From Carbonatibacter sp965199245 (GTDB lineage: Bacteria; Pseudomonadota; Alphaproteobacteria; Kiloniellales; Kiloniellaceae), in the NCBI GenBank assembly GCA_965199245.1, contig CBDAQP010000002.1, forward strand, positions 124,001 to 188,000: a stretch of 64,000 bases of DNA, in the 5' to 3' direction. Under the pieces are notes generated by a model that was given only the letters and a program-made list of their open reading frames with translations, searched no databases and was not told the DNA's origin. The position numbers were made by a program, and so were the translations under genes. Below are positions 9,941-18,688 of this stretch, piece by piece; position 1 is the first letter of the stretch, and each line of letters opens with the position of its first letter.

Positions 9941-10543
9941 ATGGAAACATTTACCTCGCTGACCGCTGTTGCCGCGCCCTTGCCCCTGGTCAATGTCGAT
10001 ACCGATATGATTATTCCCAAGCAGTTCCTGAAAACTGTGCGGAGAACGGGCTTGCGGGCGGGATTGTTTTTTGAACTCCGCACGGACGAGGATGGCAATC
10101 CGATTGATTTTGTCCTCGACCAGCCCGCCTATCAGGATGCACAAATTTTGATTGCGGGGGATAATTTCGGCTGTGGGTCGTCGCGCGAACACGCGCCCTG
10201 GGCCTTGCTCGACCAGGGTCTGCGCTGTGTCATTGCGCCCAGCTTTGCCGATATTTTCTATAACAACTGTTTTAAAAATGGCATTTTGCCCGTTGTGTTG
10301 CCACAGGCACAGGTTGATGATCTGATGGCTGTGGCTGAACGCGGGGCTAATGCGACAATAACCGTTGATCTTGCGGAACAAACGGTGACAGGGCCGGATG
10401 GTCAGGTAATGGCCTTTGACGTTGACCCCCATCGCAAATATTGTCTGCTCAATGGTTTGGATGATATTGGACAGAGCCTGCAAAAGGTTGCGGCGATTGA
10501 TTCTTACGAGCAACAGCGTCAGGCAAGTTGTCCCTGGGTCTGA
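9941..10543 (+). CDS. leuD: 3-isopropylmalate dehydratase small subunit
   Basis: This swivelling-domain partner of LeuC completes the isomerase active site. The protein is 200 aa, normal for the family. Signatures are NVDTDMIIPKQFLKT near the N-terminus, FGCGSSREHAPWAL, and the NNCFKNGILPV block. It sits 5 bp after leuC, so the two subunits are almost certainly co-translated. Confidence 0.97.
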   Translation: METFTSLTAVAAPLPLVNVDTDMIIPKQFLKTVRRTGLRAGLFFELRTDEDGNPIDFVLDQPAYQDAQILIAGDNFGCGSSREHAPWALLDQGLRCVIAPSFADIFYNNCFKNGILPVVLPQAQVDDLMAVAERGANATITVDLAEQTVTGPDGQVMAFDVDPHRKYCLLNGLDDIGQSLQKVAAIDSYEQQRQASCPWV

Positions 10544-10577
10544 GGCCGTTTGCGGATCAAAGGGGTTTTTTAATGTG

Positions 10578-10603
10578 AAGTGGTTCCTTGCATAAGGCCA
10601 CTT
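10578..10603 (+). other. Hairpin just upstream of leuB
   Basis: AAGTGG (10578-10583) pairs with CCACTT (10598-10603), and CCTT with AAGG inside it, leaving a GCAT loop and a 2-nt bulge: 10 bp in total. Only a short, broken T/A tract follows, so it is a poor terminator. It ends a few bases before the leuB ribosome-binding site and could be a processing or attenuation structure between leuD and leuB. Confidence 0.35.
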
Positions 10604-10622
10604 TAAAAGAGGATTGAAAAAA

Positions 10623-11729
10623 ATGGGTCATTCGCTTCTCGTGTTGCCCGGTGACGGGATCGGGGCAGAGGTCATGGCGCAGTTGCGCCGGATTGTGGAC
10701 TGGATGGACAAACGGCGTTCGGTGTCTTTTGATCTGTCCGAAGATCTGGTCGGTGGCGCGGCGATTGATCGTCATGGCGTTCCGCTGTCTGATGCGACGA
10801 TGGACAAGGCACTGGCGGCGGATGCGGTTCTTTTGGGGGCTGTCGGTGGGCCAAAGTGGGATAATCTCGACTTTTCGATCAAGCCGGAACGCGGACTCTT
10901 GCGCCTGCGCAAGGAAATGGAGCTCTTTGCAAACCTGCGTCCGGCCTTGTGTTTCGATGCCCTGGTTGATGCCTCTTCCCTCAAGCCTGAATTGGTTTCG
11001 GGGCTGAACATCATGATTGTGCGCGAATTAACGGGGGGCATTTATTTTGGCGCACCGCGCGGGATTGATGATCTGGGCAACGGCGAACGGCGCGGGATCA
11101 ATACCCAGGTTTACACCACATCGGAAATTCGTCGGGTGGCAGAGGTGGCCTTTGATCTGGCGCGTAAACGCGGGGGGCGCGTCTGTTCCGTCGAGAAGGC
11201 CAATGTGATGGAATCAGGTTTGCTGTGGCGCGAGGAAGTGACCAGATTTCACGGCGAAGGCAACGACGATGTGGACCTGTCCCACATGTACGCGGATAAC
11301 TGTTCGATGCAGTTGGTGCGGACACCCAAACAGTTTGACGTCATTTTGACCGATAACCTGTTCGGAGATATGTTGTCTGATACGGCGGCGATGTTGACCG
11401 GATCGCTGGGCATGTTGCCGTCTGCGTCCCTGGGGGCGGCGGATGCCAATGGGCGGCGCAAGGCAATGTATGAACCTGTTCACGGTTCGGCCCCTGATAT
11501 TGCGGGACAGGACAAGGCCAACCCGCTGGCAACCATTTTGTCCTTTGCCATGGCTCTGCGCTATTCGTTCAATCAGGGGGCAGAGGCCGACCTGTTGGAA
11601 CAAGCCGTCGCGGAACTCTTGAGCGATGGCAAACGTACGGGCGATATTATGGCCCGGGGCTGTGAACTTTTGTCCTGTACGGGAATGGGTGATGCCCTGT
11701 TGAACAAACTCGATGAACGCGCGGCCTGA
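10623..11729 (+). CDS. leuB: 3-isopropylmalate dehydrogenase
   Basis: The enzyme oxidises and decarboxylates 3-isopropylmalate with NAD+ in leucine synthesis. The protein is 368 aa. LLVLPGDGIGAEV opens the protein. GAVGGPKWD, the RGLLRLRKEMELFANLRP block, RELTGGIYFG, VEKANVME and DNLFGDMLSDTAA are all family signatures. A TTG at 10614 is in frame, but it directly abuts the AAAGAGGA site. The ATG at 10623 has normal spacing and is preferred. Confidence 0.96.
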   Translation: MGHSLLVLPGDGIGAEVMAQLRRIVDWMDKRRSVSFDLSEDLVGGAAIDRHGVPLSDATMDKALAADAVLLGAVGGPKWDNLDFSIKPERGLLRLRKEMELFANLRPALCFDALVDASSLKPELVSGLNIMIVRELTGGIYFGAPRGIDDLGNGERRGINTQVYTTSEIRRVAEVAFDLARKRGGRVCSVEKANVMESGLLWREEVTRFHGEGNDDVDLSHMYADNCSMQLVRTPKQFDVILTDNLFGDMLSDTAAMLTGSLGMLPSASLGAADANGRRKAMYEPVHGSAPDIAGQDKANPLATILSFAMALRYSFNQGAEADLLEQAVAELLSDGKRTGDIMARGCELLSCTGMGDALLNKLDERAA

Positions 11730-11743
11730 TCCGGGGAACAGTC

Positions 11744-12757
11744 ATGGGATATAAAATCGCAGTGATGGGCGCGACGGGTGCGGTCGGGCGCGAGATCCTC
11801 ACCACCCTGTCAGAGCGTGGTTTTGACGTTAACGACATTACGGTTCTGGCGTCGCGTCGTTCTGTGGGGCGCAAGGTGTCCTTTGGGGACAAGGGAGAAT
11901 TGAGCGTTCAGGATTTGGCGGAGTTCGATTTTAGGGGCATTGACCTTGTACTGTCCTCCCCGGGGGGGGCGGTTTCGGCGGAATACTCGCCCAAAGCCGC
12001 CGCTGCAGGGGCGGTTGTGATTGATAACACGTCACATTTTCGCATGGATCCCGACGTGCCGCTGGTCGTGCCGGAAGTCAACCCCGAGGCCCTGTCCGGC
12101 TATGGCACACGTCGGATTATTGCCAATCCGAACTGTTCAACGATTCAGATGGTACATGTGCTCAAACCGTTGCATGATTTGGGGAACATCCGTCGGGTTG
12201 TCGTGGCGACCTACCAAGCCGTCAGCGGCGCGGGCAAGGATGCCATGGATGAACTGTTTAATCAGACACGCGGGATTTATGTGAATGAACCTGTTGAAAA
12301 GAAATGTTTTACAAAACAGATTGCTTTTAACTGTATCCCCCATATCGATAAATTTATGGATGATGGCTATACAAAGGAAGAATGGAAAATGATGGTCGAG
12401 ACCAAAAAAATCCTCGACCCCGCGATCAAGGTCACGGCAACCTGTGTGCGCGTTCCTGTCTTCGTCGGTCATGCAGAATCCGTCAGCATTGAATTTGAAC
12501 GGGAGGTCACAGTTGACGATGCCCGCGCCGCGCTCAAGGCAACGCCGGGGGTGAGTGTCATCGATCATCGCCAGGACGAAGGCTATGTTACTCCGGCGGA
12601 GGTCGCGGGCGAAGACCCCACCTTTGTCAGCCGCATTCGCGTTGATCCGACGGTCGATTATGGCTTGGGTTTGTGGATTGTGGCGGATAACCTGCGCAAA
12701 GGCGCGGCCCTGAACGCCGTACAGATTGCCGAAACCCTCATCCGCGATCATCTCTGA
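11744..12757 (+). CDS. asd: Aspartate-semialdehyde dehydrogenase
   Basis: The enzyme reduces aspartyl phosphate to aspartate semialdehyde, the branch point to lysine/diaminopimelate, threonine and methionine. The protein is 337 aa. The N-terminal nucleotide-binding loop is MGATGAVGREIL. IANPNCSTIQM carries the catalytic Cys near residue 130, and the distal part has RIRVDPTVDYGLGLWIVADNL with KGAALNAVQIAE. It starts 14 bp after leuB in the same direction, so it probably shares the leu transcript. Confidence 0.95.
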   Translation: MGYKIAVMGATGAVGREILTTLSERGFDVNDITVLASRRSVGRKVSFGDKGELSVQDLAEFDFRGIDLVLSSPGGAVSAEYSPKAAAAGAVVIDNTSHFRMDPDVPLVVPEVNPEALSGYGTRRIIANPNCSTIQMVHVLKPLHDLGNIRRVVVATYQAVSGAGKDAMDELFNQTRGIYVNEPVEKKCFTKQIAFNCIPHIDKFMDDGYTKEEWKMMVETKKILDPAIKVTATCVRVPVFVGHAESVSIEFEREVTVDDARAALKATPGVSVIDHRQDEGYVTPAEVAGEDPTFVSRIRVDPTVDYGLGLWIVADNLRKGAALNAVQIAETLIRDHL

Positions 12758-12808
12758 AGACATTGGACAGGTTTGAAGACAGCGGGGCAGGCGTACGAGG
12801 CGGGGGAC

Positions 12809-12883
12809 TGGTGCCGCGAGACAGAATTGAACTGTCGACCCCGTCATTACCAATGACGTGCTCTACCACTGAGCTACCGCGGC
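12809..12883 (-). tRNA. tRNA-Thr (anticodon GGT)
   Basis: Read on the minus strand, a 7-bp acceptor stem is formed by GCCGCGG with TCGCGGC (one G-T pair). The D arm is GCTCAGTGGTAGAGC. The anticodon arm is CGTCA-TTGGTAA-TGACG with anticodon GGT, and the T arm is GACAG-TTCAATT-CTGTC. CCA is encoded (12809-12811). It is transcribed against its neighbours asd and dcd. Confidence 0.95.
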
Positions 12884-12965
12884 GCAGGGCCGTATATGCC
12901 TTGTCAGGGTGATGATTGCAAGATCAAAAGCACGACGCGTAGAAAAAGACCGGATCGGGGGGCAG

Positions 12966-13118
12966 ATGTGCGATAAAGCAGAAAAAAAGGGTGTGACAAA
13001 CTCCCGAACCGAACGTCAGGATCGTCAGGCAGAGGCCCTGCGTGCAAACCTGAAACGTCGAAAATCACAGGCCCGTATCCGCGCAAAGGCCGAGGACAGC
13101 CACGAGGGCAAAAAATGA
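12966..13118 (+). CDS. Small basic protein of unknown function
   Basis: This is a 50-aa highly charged protein (MCDKAEKKG, then an Arg/Lys/Gln-rich helix with LRANLKRRKSQARIRAK). The chosen ATG at 12966 follows a run of six G that serves as ribosome-binding site; an in-frame ATG at 12909 would add 19 residues. Similar small Arg/Lys-rich proteins occur near murA in other alphaproteobacteria as far as I recall, but no function is known to me. It lies 36 bp upstream of dcd in the same direction. Confidence 0.6.
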   Translation: MCDKAEKKGVTNSRTERQDRQAEALRANLKRRKSQARIRAKAEDSHEGKK

Positions 13119-13154
13119 CGGCACTCCCCTTCAATAAAGGCAGAGGAACCATCC

Positions 13155-13706
13155 ATGTCTATTCTTTCTGATAAATGGATTCGCCAACAGGCCAGGGCAG
13201 GAATGATTGAACCCTACGTCGAGAGCCAGCGGCGCGAGGGTGTTATTTCCTATGGGGTCAGTTCCTATGGCTATGATGCGCGGGTGGCGGATGACTTTAA
13301 AATCTTTACCAATGTCCATAGTGCGGTTGTTGATCCCAAAAATTTCGATGAACGCAGTTTTGTCGAACACAAAGGCGATGTTTGCGTTATTCCGCCCAAT
13401 TCCTTTGCCTTGGCGCGAACGGTTGAGTATTTTCGCATTCCACGCGATGTATTGGTGATCTGTTTGGGCAAATCGACCTATGCCCGCTGTGGAATCATTG
13501 TCAATGTCACGCCTTTGGAACCGGAATGGGAAGGCCATGTGACGCTGGAATTTTCAAATACAACACCTTTGCCTGCGAAAATTTATGCGCGAGAGGGAGT
13601 ATGTCAGTTTTTGTTCCTAAAAGGCAATGAACCCTGTGATATATCCTATGCGGATCGGGCAGGAAAATATATGAAACAACAGGGCGTAACTCTGCCGCGT
13701 CTCTAG
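13155..13706 (+). CDS. dcd: dCTP deaminase
   Basis: The enzyme deaminates dCTP to dUTP, feeding dTMP synthesis. The protein is 183 aa with an MSILSDKWIR N-terminus. GVSSYGYDARVADDF is the trimeric dUTPase-like fold signature, LGKSTYARCGIIVNVTPLEPEWEGH contains the catalytic region (written here as a landmark only), and YMKQQGVTLPRL is the typical C-terminus. GAGGAA before the ATG at 13155 is a good ribosome-binding site. It precedes murA by 26 bp. Confidence 0.96.
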   Translation: MSILSDKWIRQQARAGMIEPYVESQRREGVISYGVSSYGYDARVADDFKIFTNVHSAVVDPKNFDERSFVEHKGDVCVIPPNSFALARTVEYFRIPRDVLVICLGKSTYARCGIIVNVTPLEPEWEGHVTLEFSNTTPLPAKIYAREGVCQFLFLKGNEPCDISYADRAGKYMKQQGVTLPRL

Positions 13707-13732
13707 CGGCAATTTTTGGGAAAAAGTATGAG

Positions 13733-15013
13733 ATGGATCGCATTCGCATCACTGGCGGCAAGGCTCTGAATGGACGGATCGAGATTAGTGGCGCGAAAAA
13801 TGCTGCCCTGCCCTTGATGACAGCCAGTCTGCTGACGGACGAAACCCTGACGCTAAAAAACCTGCCCCATCTGGCCGATATTACCACCCTGGCGAATTTG
13901 TTGGTGCAACATGGCGTTGATCTGCATCTTCAGGGGCATTCCTCTGCCGCCGCCTGCACGGGGCGGGTGATGGAATTGCGGGCGGGAAACATTACCTCTA
14001 CCTGTGCGCCCTATGGTTTGGTGCGCCGGATGCGGGCGTCTGTTCTGGTATTGGGGCCTTTGCTGGCGCGGGAGGGCCGGGCAAAGGTTTCCCTGCCCGG
14101 AGGCTGTGCGATTGGAACGCGCCCCGTTGATCTCCATTTGCAGGGACTCCAGGCCCTGGGTGTCGAGATTGACCTCAACGAAGGCTATATTCATGCCCGC
14201 GCTCCGCGCGGGCTGGTCGGCGCACAGATTTTGTTGCCGCGTGTGTCGGTGGGTGCAACGGAAAATCTGATGATGGCGGCGGCTCTGGCGCGGGGGACGA
14301 CGACGCTGGCCAATGCCGCGCGTGAACCGGAGGTCGTTGATCTTGCCGAGTGTTTAACGGGAATGGGCGCGAAGATCAGCGGTGCGGGCGGTGATGTCAT
14401 CACGATCGAGGGCGTTGAACGCCTGCACGGACATAGCCACAGCGTTGTTGCTGATCGGATTGAGGCCGGAACCTACGCCATGGTGGCGGCGGCAACGGGG
14501 GGAACGCTGGATTTGACGGGCGCACGCGCAGATCACCTGCGGGCGATGATTGACCAGCTCGCCCCCTGTGGCCTGCGGATTGAACCGATTGACGGTGGTT
14601 TGCGGGCTTCGCGCGCCGGGGCGACACTGACCGGAGTTGATCTGATGACCGAACCTTTCCCCGGCTATCCGACTGATCTTCAGGCCCAAACCGTGGCCCT
14701 CATGGCGACGGCCCGGGGGGCCTCGATGGTCACAGAGACAATTTTTGAAAATCGCTTTATGCACGTCCCCGAACTCTGCCGCATGGGGGCGAATATCACG
14801 ATACATGGGGCCTCTGCCCTTGTGCGCGGGGTCGAAGGCCTGACGGGGGCAGAGGTCATGGCAACGGATTTGCGGGCCAGTTTTAGCCTGATTTTGGCGG
14901 CACTGGTGGCAGAGGGAGAAACGGTGCTGAACCGTGTTTATCATCTTGATCGCGGCTATGACCGCGTTGAGGAAAAACTCGCCGCTTGTGGGGCTGATAT
15001 TGTGCGGTTCTGA
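13733..15013 (+). CDS. murA: UDP-N-acetylglucosamine 1-carboxyvinyltransferase
   Basis: The enzyme catalyses the first committed step of peptidoglycan synthesis, transferring enolpyruvate from PEP to UDP-GlcNAc. The protein is 426 aa. The N-terminus MDRIRITGGKALNGRIEISG and GAKNAALPLM are family signatures. The loop PGGCAIGTRPVDLHL retains the catalytic Cys, the target of fosfomycin. ETIFENRFMHVPEL and HLDRGYDRVEEKL close the protein. The gene is in the standard place ahead of DUF2948. Confidence 0.97.
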   Translation: MDRIRITGGKALNGRIEISGAKNAALPLMTASLLTDETLTLKNLPHLADITTLANLLVQHGVDLHLQGHSSAAACTGRVMELRAGNITSTCAPYGLVRRMRASVLVLGPLLAREGRAKVSLPGGCAIGTRPVDLHLQGLQALGVEIDLNEGYIHARAPRGLVGAQILLPRVSVGATENLMMAAALARGTTTLANAAREPEVVDLAECLTGMGAKISGAGGDVITIEGVERLHGHSHSVVADRIEAGTYAMVAAATGGTLDLTGARADHLRAMIDQLAPCGLRIEPIDGGLRASRAGATLTGVDLMTEPFPGYPTDLQAQTVALMATARGASMVTETIFENRFMHVPELCRMGANITIHGASALVRGVEGLTGAEVMATDLRASFSLILAALVAEGETVLNRVYHLDRGYDRVEEKLAACGADIVRF

Positions 15014-15044
15014 CCCGGTATCTCTAAAAACCTTGGGGCCAAGG

Positions 15045-15632
15045 ATGACAGATCATACCGTAACACGTCATACAGAAACGGGCCGGTTACGGATGCGCGC
15101 GCGCGATGACGAAGACCTGTGCTGTCTGTCGAGTTTTTTGCAGGATGCGCTGGTTCCTCTGCGGGATGTGGCCTGGTTGGCGGCGCAACAACGTTTTGTC
15201 ATGGTGGTCAATCGCTTTTGTCGTGAACGCCTGCCAGTTGTGGCACAGGCCCGGGCAATGACCGCCCCCGATCAGGCGCAACCAAATCAGGTCAATCAAT
15301 ATAATGATGTTGCCTTTGGCGATGTGGATGACTTGCCGACCTTTTACCGTGTCAATAGCGGGCTGTGCTTTGACCGTGTGACGGCGGTGCAAACGCGCGG
15401 GATTGATCTCTCGGACAGGGAACAGATCCTGTCCCTCCTGGCCCTCTCTCCGGACACAACCCCGAAAACAAACGCAACGGATAAGGGCGCAGAGGCGAAT
15501 GAACGCCTGTGCCTTTATTTTTCGGGTGGTGGGGTGATTCGCCTCACGACGTGTGGGTTTTGGTGTCACCTCGATGACATTTGCGACCCCTGGCCGTCGT
15601 TGAACCAACCGCGTCACGATATACAGGACTAA
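15045..15632 (+). CDS. DUF2948 family protein
   Basis: This 195-aa protein has unknown biochemical role. The part GRLRMRARDDEDLCCLSSFL, DVAWLAAQQRFVMVVNRFC and the distal GVIRLTTCGFWCHLDDI match the DUF2948 family as I know it. That family is typical of alphaproteobacteria and lies between murA and hisD. The central region (about residues 68-90 and 130-165) looks extended relative to the ~150-aa family length. The ATG at 15045 follows AAGGA closely. It lies 31 bp after murA and is probably co-transcribed. Confidence 0.8.
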   Translation: MTDHTVTRHTETGRLRMRARDDEDLCCLSSFLQDALVPLRDVAWLAAQQRFVMVVNRFCRERLPVVAQARAMTAPDQAQPNQVNQYNDVAFGDVDDLPTFYRVNSGLCFDRVTAVQTRGIDLSDREQILSLLALSPDTTPKTNATDKGAEANERLCLYFSGGGVIRLTTCGFWCHLDDICDPWPSLNQPRHDIQD

Positions 15633-15716
15633 TACGGCGGGCTATTTTTTTGGTGTTCATTGGTGCTGAACTGTCCTAAAGTCGCCACTTGTCATCTTTA
15701 GTCGTACTGGTTCATC

Positions 15717-16385
15717 ATGTCCCGTTCTGATCCTTTGATTCTCGCCGTTCCCAAGGGACGTATTCTCAAAGAGCTTTTTCCTCTGATGGCGGCCTGTGAT
15801 CTGGTGCCAGAGGATGCTTTTTTTGATGCGAACTGTCGTCAATTGCGCTTTACCACCAATCACGCGGGTCTGGACATTATTCGGGTGCGCAGTTTTGATG
15901 TCGCCACCTTTGTTGCCTTTGGCGCGGCACAGCTTGGCATTGTGGGGCGTGATGTGATTTTGGAATTTGACTATCCTGAAATCTATGCGCCGATTGATTT
16001 GGATATTGGGCATTGTCGTGTTTGTGTGGCGGCACCGCGTACCCTGGCCCATGACTCGGATCAGTGGAGCCATATCCGCGTGGCGACAAAATATCCCCGT
16101 TTGACGCAGGCTCATTTTGCCGCGCGGGGGGTGCAGGCGGAATGTATCAAGCTCAACGGCGCGATGGAACTGGCCCCCAATCTGGGTCTCTGTCGCCGGA
16201 TTGTTGATCTGGTGTCCTCTGGCGCGACCCTGCGGGCCAATGGCCTGGAAGAAATTGAAACCATTGTCGCGGTCTCATCGCGCCTGATCGTCAATCGCAC
16301 GGCGCAAAAAACCCGCGCGGAAGAAATCGCACAGTGGACGGCACGTTTTCAGACGGCGGTGGCGGAGAGGAAAAATCCACTATGA
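15717..16385 (+). CDS. hisG: ATP phosphoribosyltransferase, short form
   Basis: The enzyme condenses ATP with PRPP in the first step of histidine synthesis. The protein is 222 aa, the short HisG form that lacks the C-terminal regulatory domain and in known systems needs HisZ. No hisZ gene is visible in this window. Signatures are LAVPKGRILKEL, FGAAQLGIVGRDVI, RVATKYPRLTQAHF and GLCRRIVDLVSSGATLRANG. Its stop overlaps the hisD start by 4 bp. Confidence 0.93.
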   Translation: MSRSDPLILAVPKGRILKELFPLMAACDLVPEDAFFDANCRQLRFTTNHAGLDIIRVRSFDVATFVAFGAAQLGIVGRDVILEFDYPEIYAPIDLDIGHCRVCVAAPRTLAHDSDQWSHIRVATKYPRLTQAHFAARGVQAECIKLNGAMELAPNLGLCRRIVDLVSSGATLRANGLEEIETIVAVSSRLIVNRTAQKTRAEEIAQWTARFQTAVAERKNPL

Positions 16386-17686
16386 CCTTTCGCCTCTGTA
16401 CCCGGTCTGCCGATTTTGAACGTGATTTTTTAAGTTTGTTGATCGCCAAACGCGAAAGCACAGCAGAGGTCGCGCAGGCGGTGGCGGACATCCTCGCACA
16501 GGTGCGGGCCTGTGGGGATTCGGCCCTGATCGCGCTGGGCAAACGATTTGATCGGGTTGACCTCACTCCGCAAACACTCCGCATTGACCCGCAGGACATC
16601 GCCCGGGCCGTTGCGGCCTGTGCGGCGGATGACCTAGCGGCATTGCGCCTGGCGGCGGGGCGCATTACGGATTTTCATCGTCGCCAGAAACCCGATGATT
16701 TGTCCTATTGTGATGGGGACGGGGTGCGTTTGGGGCATCGCTGGCGACCTGTTGCTGCGGCGGGGCTTTATGTCCCGGGTGGGCTGGCCAGCTATCCGTC
16801 GTCGGTTTTGATGAATGCTATTCCGGCGCAGGTTGCCGGGGTGGGACGGGTGGTGATGGTGGTGCCGACTCCCGACGGTCAGCTCAATCCGCTGGTGCTC
16901 GCGGCGGCGCAGATTGCCGGGGTGACAGAAATCTATCGCATTGGGGGCGCGCAAGCGGTGGCCGCCTTGGCCTATGGCACGCAGACTATCGCGCCTGTCG
17001 ATGTGATTACGGGGCCGGGCAATGCCTATGTTGCCGCTGCCAAGCGTCAGGTTTTTGGAACGGTGGGTATTGATATGATTGCCGGCCCGTCAGAGGTCTT
17101 GATTATCGCAGATGCCGATAATGATCCGCGTTGGGTTGCGGCGGATTTGTTGGCACAGGCCGAACACGATACTTCCGCACAGGCCATTTTGATAACGGAT
17201 CATGTCGATTTTGCCCAGGCTGTCGAACAGGCCCTCTGTGCGCATTTACAACAGTTGCCCCGTCGCGGCATTGCGGGGAAATCCTGGGCCGAGAACGGTG
17301 CGGTGATTTGCGTGCGCGATTGGGCAGAGGCCGCCGCTTTGGCCAATCGTCTGGCCCCGGAACACCTTGAACTCGCCGTTGATGCGCCTGATGCTCTCGC
17401 CGATCGGATTGACAATGCCGGGGCGATTTTTTTGGGCCGCTATAGTGCCGAGGCCCTGGGCGACTATGTGGCCGGGCCTAATCACGTTTTGCCGACGGCG
17501 CGCTCTGCGCGTTTTTCGTCCGGTTTGTCGGTGTTGGATTTTATGAAACGCGCGTCTGTGATCTCTTGCTCACCGGATGGCCTCCGCGCCATTGGCCCGG
17601 CGGCGGTGACACTGGCCCGGGCGGAAGGCCTGGACGCCCATGCGCTGTCAGTGTCATTGCGCCTCGACAGCCTTGAACCGGAATGA
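16382..17686 (+). CDS. hisD: Histidinol dehydrogenase
   Basis: This zinc enzyme oxidises histidinol to histidine in two NAD+-dependent steps. The protein is 434 aa. Landmarks are YVPGGLASYPSSVLMNAIPA, GGAQAVAALAYGTQTI, ITGPGNAYVAAAKRQVFG, DMIAGPSEVLIIAD, and the AQAEHDTSAQAILIT block with zinc/catalytic residues. GDYVAGPNHVLPT is near the end. The frame opens earlier, but the ATG at 16382 forms an ATGA overlap with hisG and gives the normal length. Confidence 0.97.
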   Translation: MTFRLCTRSADFERDFLSLLIAKRESTAEVAQAVADILAQVRACGDSALIALGKRFDRVDLTPQTLRIDPQDIARAVAACAADDLAALRLAAGRITDFHRRQKPDDLSYCDGDGVRLGHRWRPVAAAGLYVPGGLASYPSSVLMNAIPAQVAGVGRVVMVVPTPDGQLNPLVLAAAQIAGVTEIYRIGGAQAVAALAYGTQTIAPVDVITGPGNAYVAAAKRQVFGTVGIDMIAGPSEVLIIADADNDPRWVAADLLAQAEHDTSAQAILITDHVDFAQAVEQALCAHLQQLPRRGIAGKSWAENGAVICVRDWAEAAALANRLAPEHLELAVDAPDALADRIDNAGAIFLGRYSAEALGDYVAGPNHVLPTARSARFSSGLSVLDFMKRASVISCSPDGLRAIGPAAVTLARAEGLDAHALSVSLRLDSLEPE

Positions 17687-17695
17687 ACGCCCCAC

Positions 17696-18244
17696 ATGTC
17701 CAATCCCCCGGAATCATCCCCCCCAGACTCGTTCCCCCCAGACTCGTTCTCGGGCAATGTGACCATTCCTCAGGGTCGTCGTCACTATCTGGTGCAGGTC
17801 GTCCTTGACGCGGAATCGGTGGGCCGACGCACACCCGATATTGAACAGGAACGTGCTGTTGCGACCTGTGATTTGCTCGAAGAAAACGCCTTTTTCCCGG
17901 TGGGATCTGACCATGGGCCGTATTTATTGACCCTGTCGCTGGTTGAGCGGCGGTTGCGCTTTGCAGTTCAGCGCGAGGATGGCGCGGAACTTTGCGAACA
18001 TATCTTGTCTCTGTCGCCCCTGCGTCGGGTGATGCGCGATTATTTCGAAGTCTGTGACAGCTATTACGAAGCGATCAAGGTCTCGTCTAACATGGTGATT
18101 GAATCGATTGATATGGGACGGCGCGGACTGCATAACGAGGGAGCCGAAATTTTGCTCCAACGCTTGCAGGGCAAATTAGAAGTGGACTTTAACACGGCAC
18201 GGCGTCTCTTTACCCTGATTTGTGCGCTACGGACGAGGCTGTGA
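17696..18244 (+). CDS. UPF0262 family protein
   Basis: This 182-aa protein belongs to a family of unknown function largely confined to alphaproteobacteria and usually placed directly after hisD, as here (9-bp gap). Recognisable parts are PDIEQERAVATCDLLEEN, HGPYLLTLSLVERRL, SLSPLRRVMRDYFEVCDSYY and the C-terminal DFNTARRLFTLICALRTRL. The N-terminus carries an extra Pro/Ser/Asp stretch encoded by a short tandem DNA repeat (PPDSFPPDSF). Translation could therefore begin later than 17696. Confidence 0.85.
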   Translation: MSNPPESSPPDSFPPDSFSGNVTIPQGRRHYLVQVVLDAESVGRRTPDIEQERAVATCDLLEENAFFPVGSDHGPYLLTLSLVERRLRFAVQREDGAELCEHILSLSPLRRVMRDYFEVCDSYYEAIKVSSNMVIESIDMGRRGLHNEGAEILLQRLQGKLEVDFNTARRLFTLICALRTRL

Positions 18245-18246
18245 AG

Positions 18247-18672
18247 ATGCCATTGCCAGAGTCTGTTCTCTTTACCTGTAATTTTAATTCCGTACGCTCG
18301 CCGATGGCGATGGCCCTCCTCCGCGAGGCCGTGGGCAAAGACATCTATGTTGAATCTGCGGGGGTGCGGGTGAGACAGGTCAGCGGTTTTATAATTTTTG
18401 TCATGGGGGAACTGGGTCTTGACCTGACTCGACATGTGTCTAAAACCTTTGATGATTTGGGTGATAGTTCCTTTGATCTCGTGATTTCCCTGTCGCCAGA
18501 GGCTCACCGGATTGCGGCGGAGCGCACCCGTGCGATGGACTGCGTTCACGAATTTTGGGTCATTTCCGACCCGACCGATGTGCGCGGCAGTCGGGATATG
18601 CGGCTCGATGCCTTTCGCCAGACGCGCGATGAACTCTCCCGCAAAATACGTGCGCGTTTCTTGTCTTCATAA
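18247..18672 (+). CDS. Low-molecular-weight phosphotyrosine phosphatase family protein
   Basis: This 141-aa protein has the CX5R phosphate-binding loop CNFNSVRSPMA near the N-terminus. An Asp-Pro dipeptide (ISDPTDV) supplies the expected general acid. The loop variant, with Asn-Phe-Asn after the Cys, is the one I associate with the alphaproteobacterial group beside hisD and UPF0262. Its substrate is unknown. A GTG at 18241 overlaps the UPF0262 stop and is also in frame; I chose the ATG at 18247. Confidence 0.85.
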   Translation: MPLPESVLFTCNFNSVRSPMAMALLREAVGKDIYVESAGVRVRQVSGFIIFVMGELGLDLTRHVSKTFDDLGDSSFDLVISLSPEAHRIAAERTRAMDCVHEFWVISDPTDVRGSRDMRLDAFRQTRDELSRKIRARFLSS

Positions 18673-18688
18673 CGGGTGGGTTTTTTTT

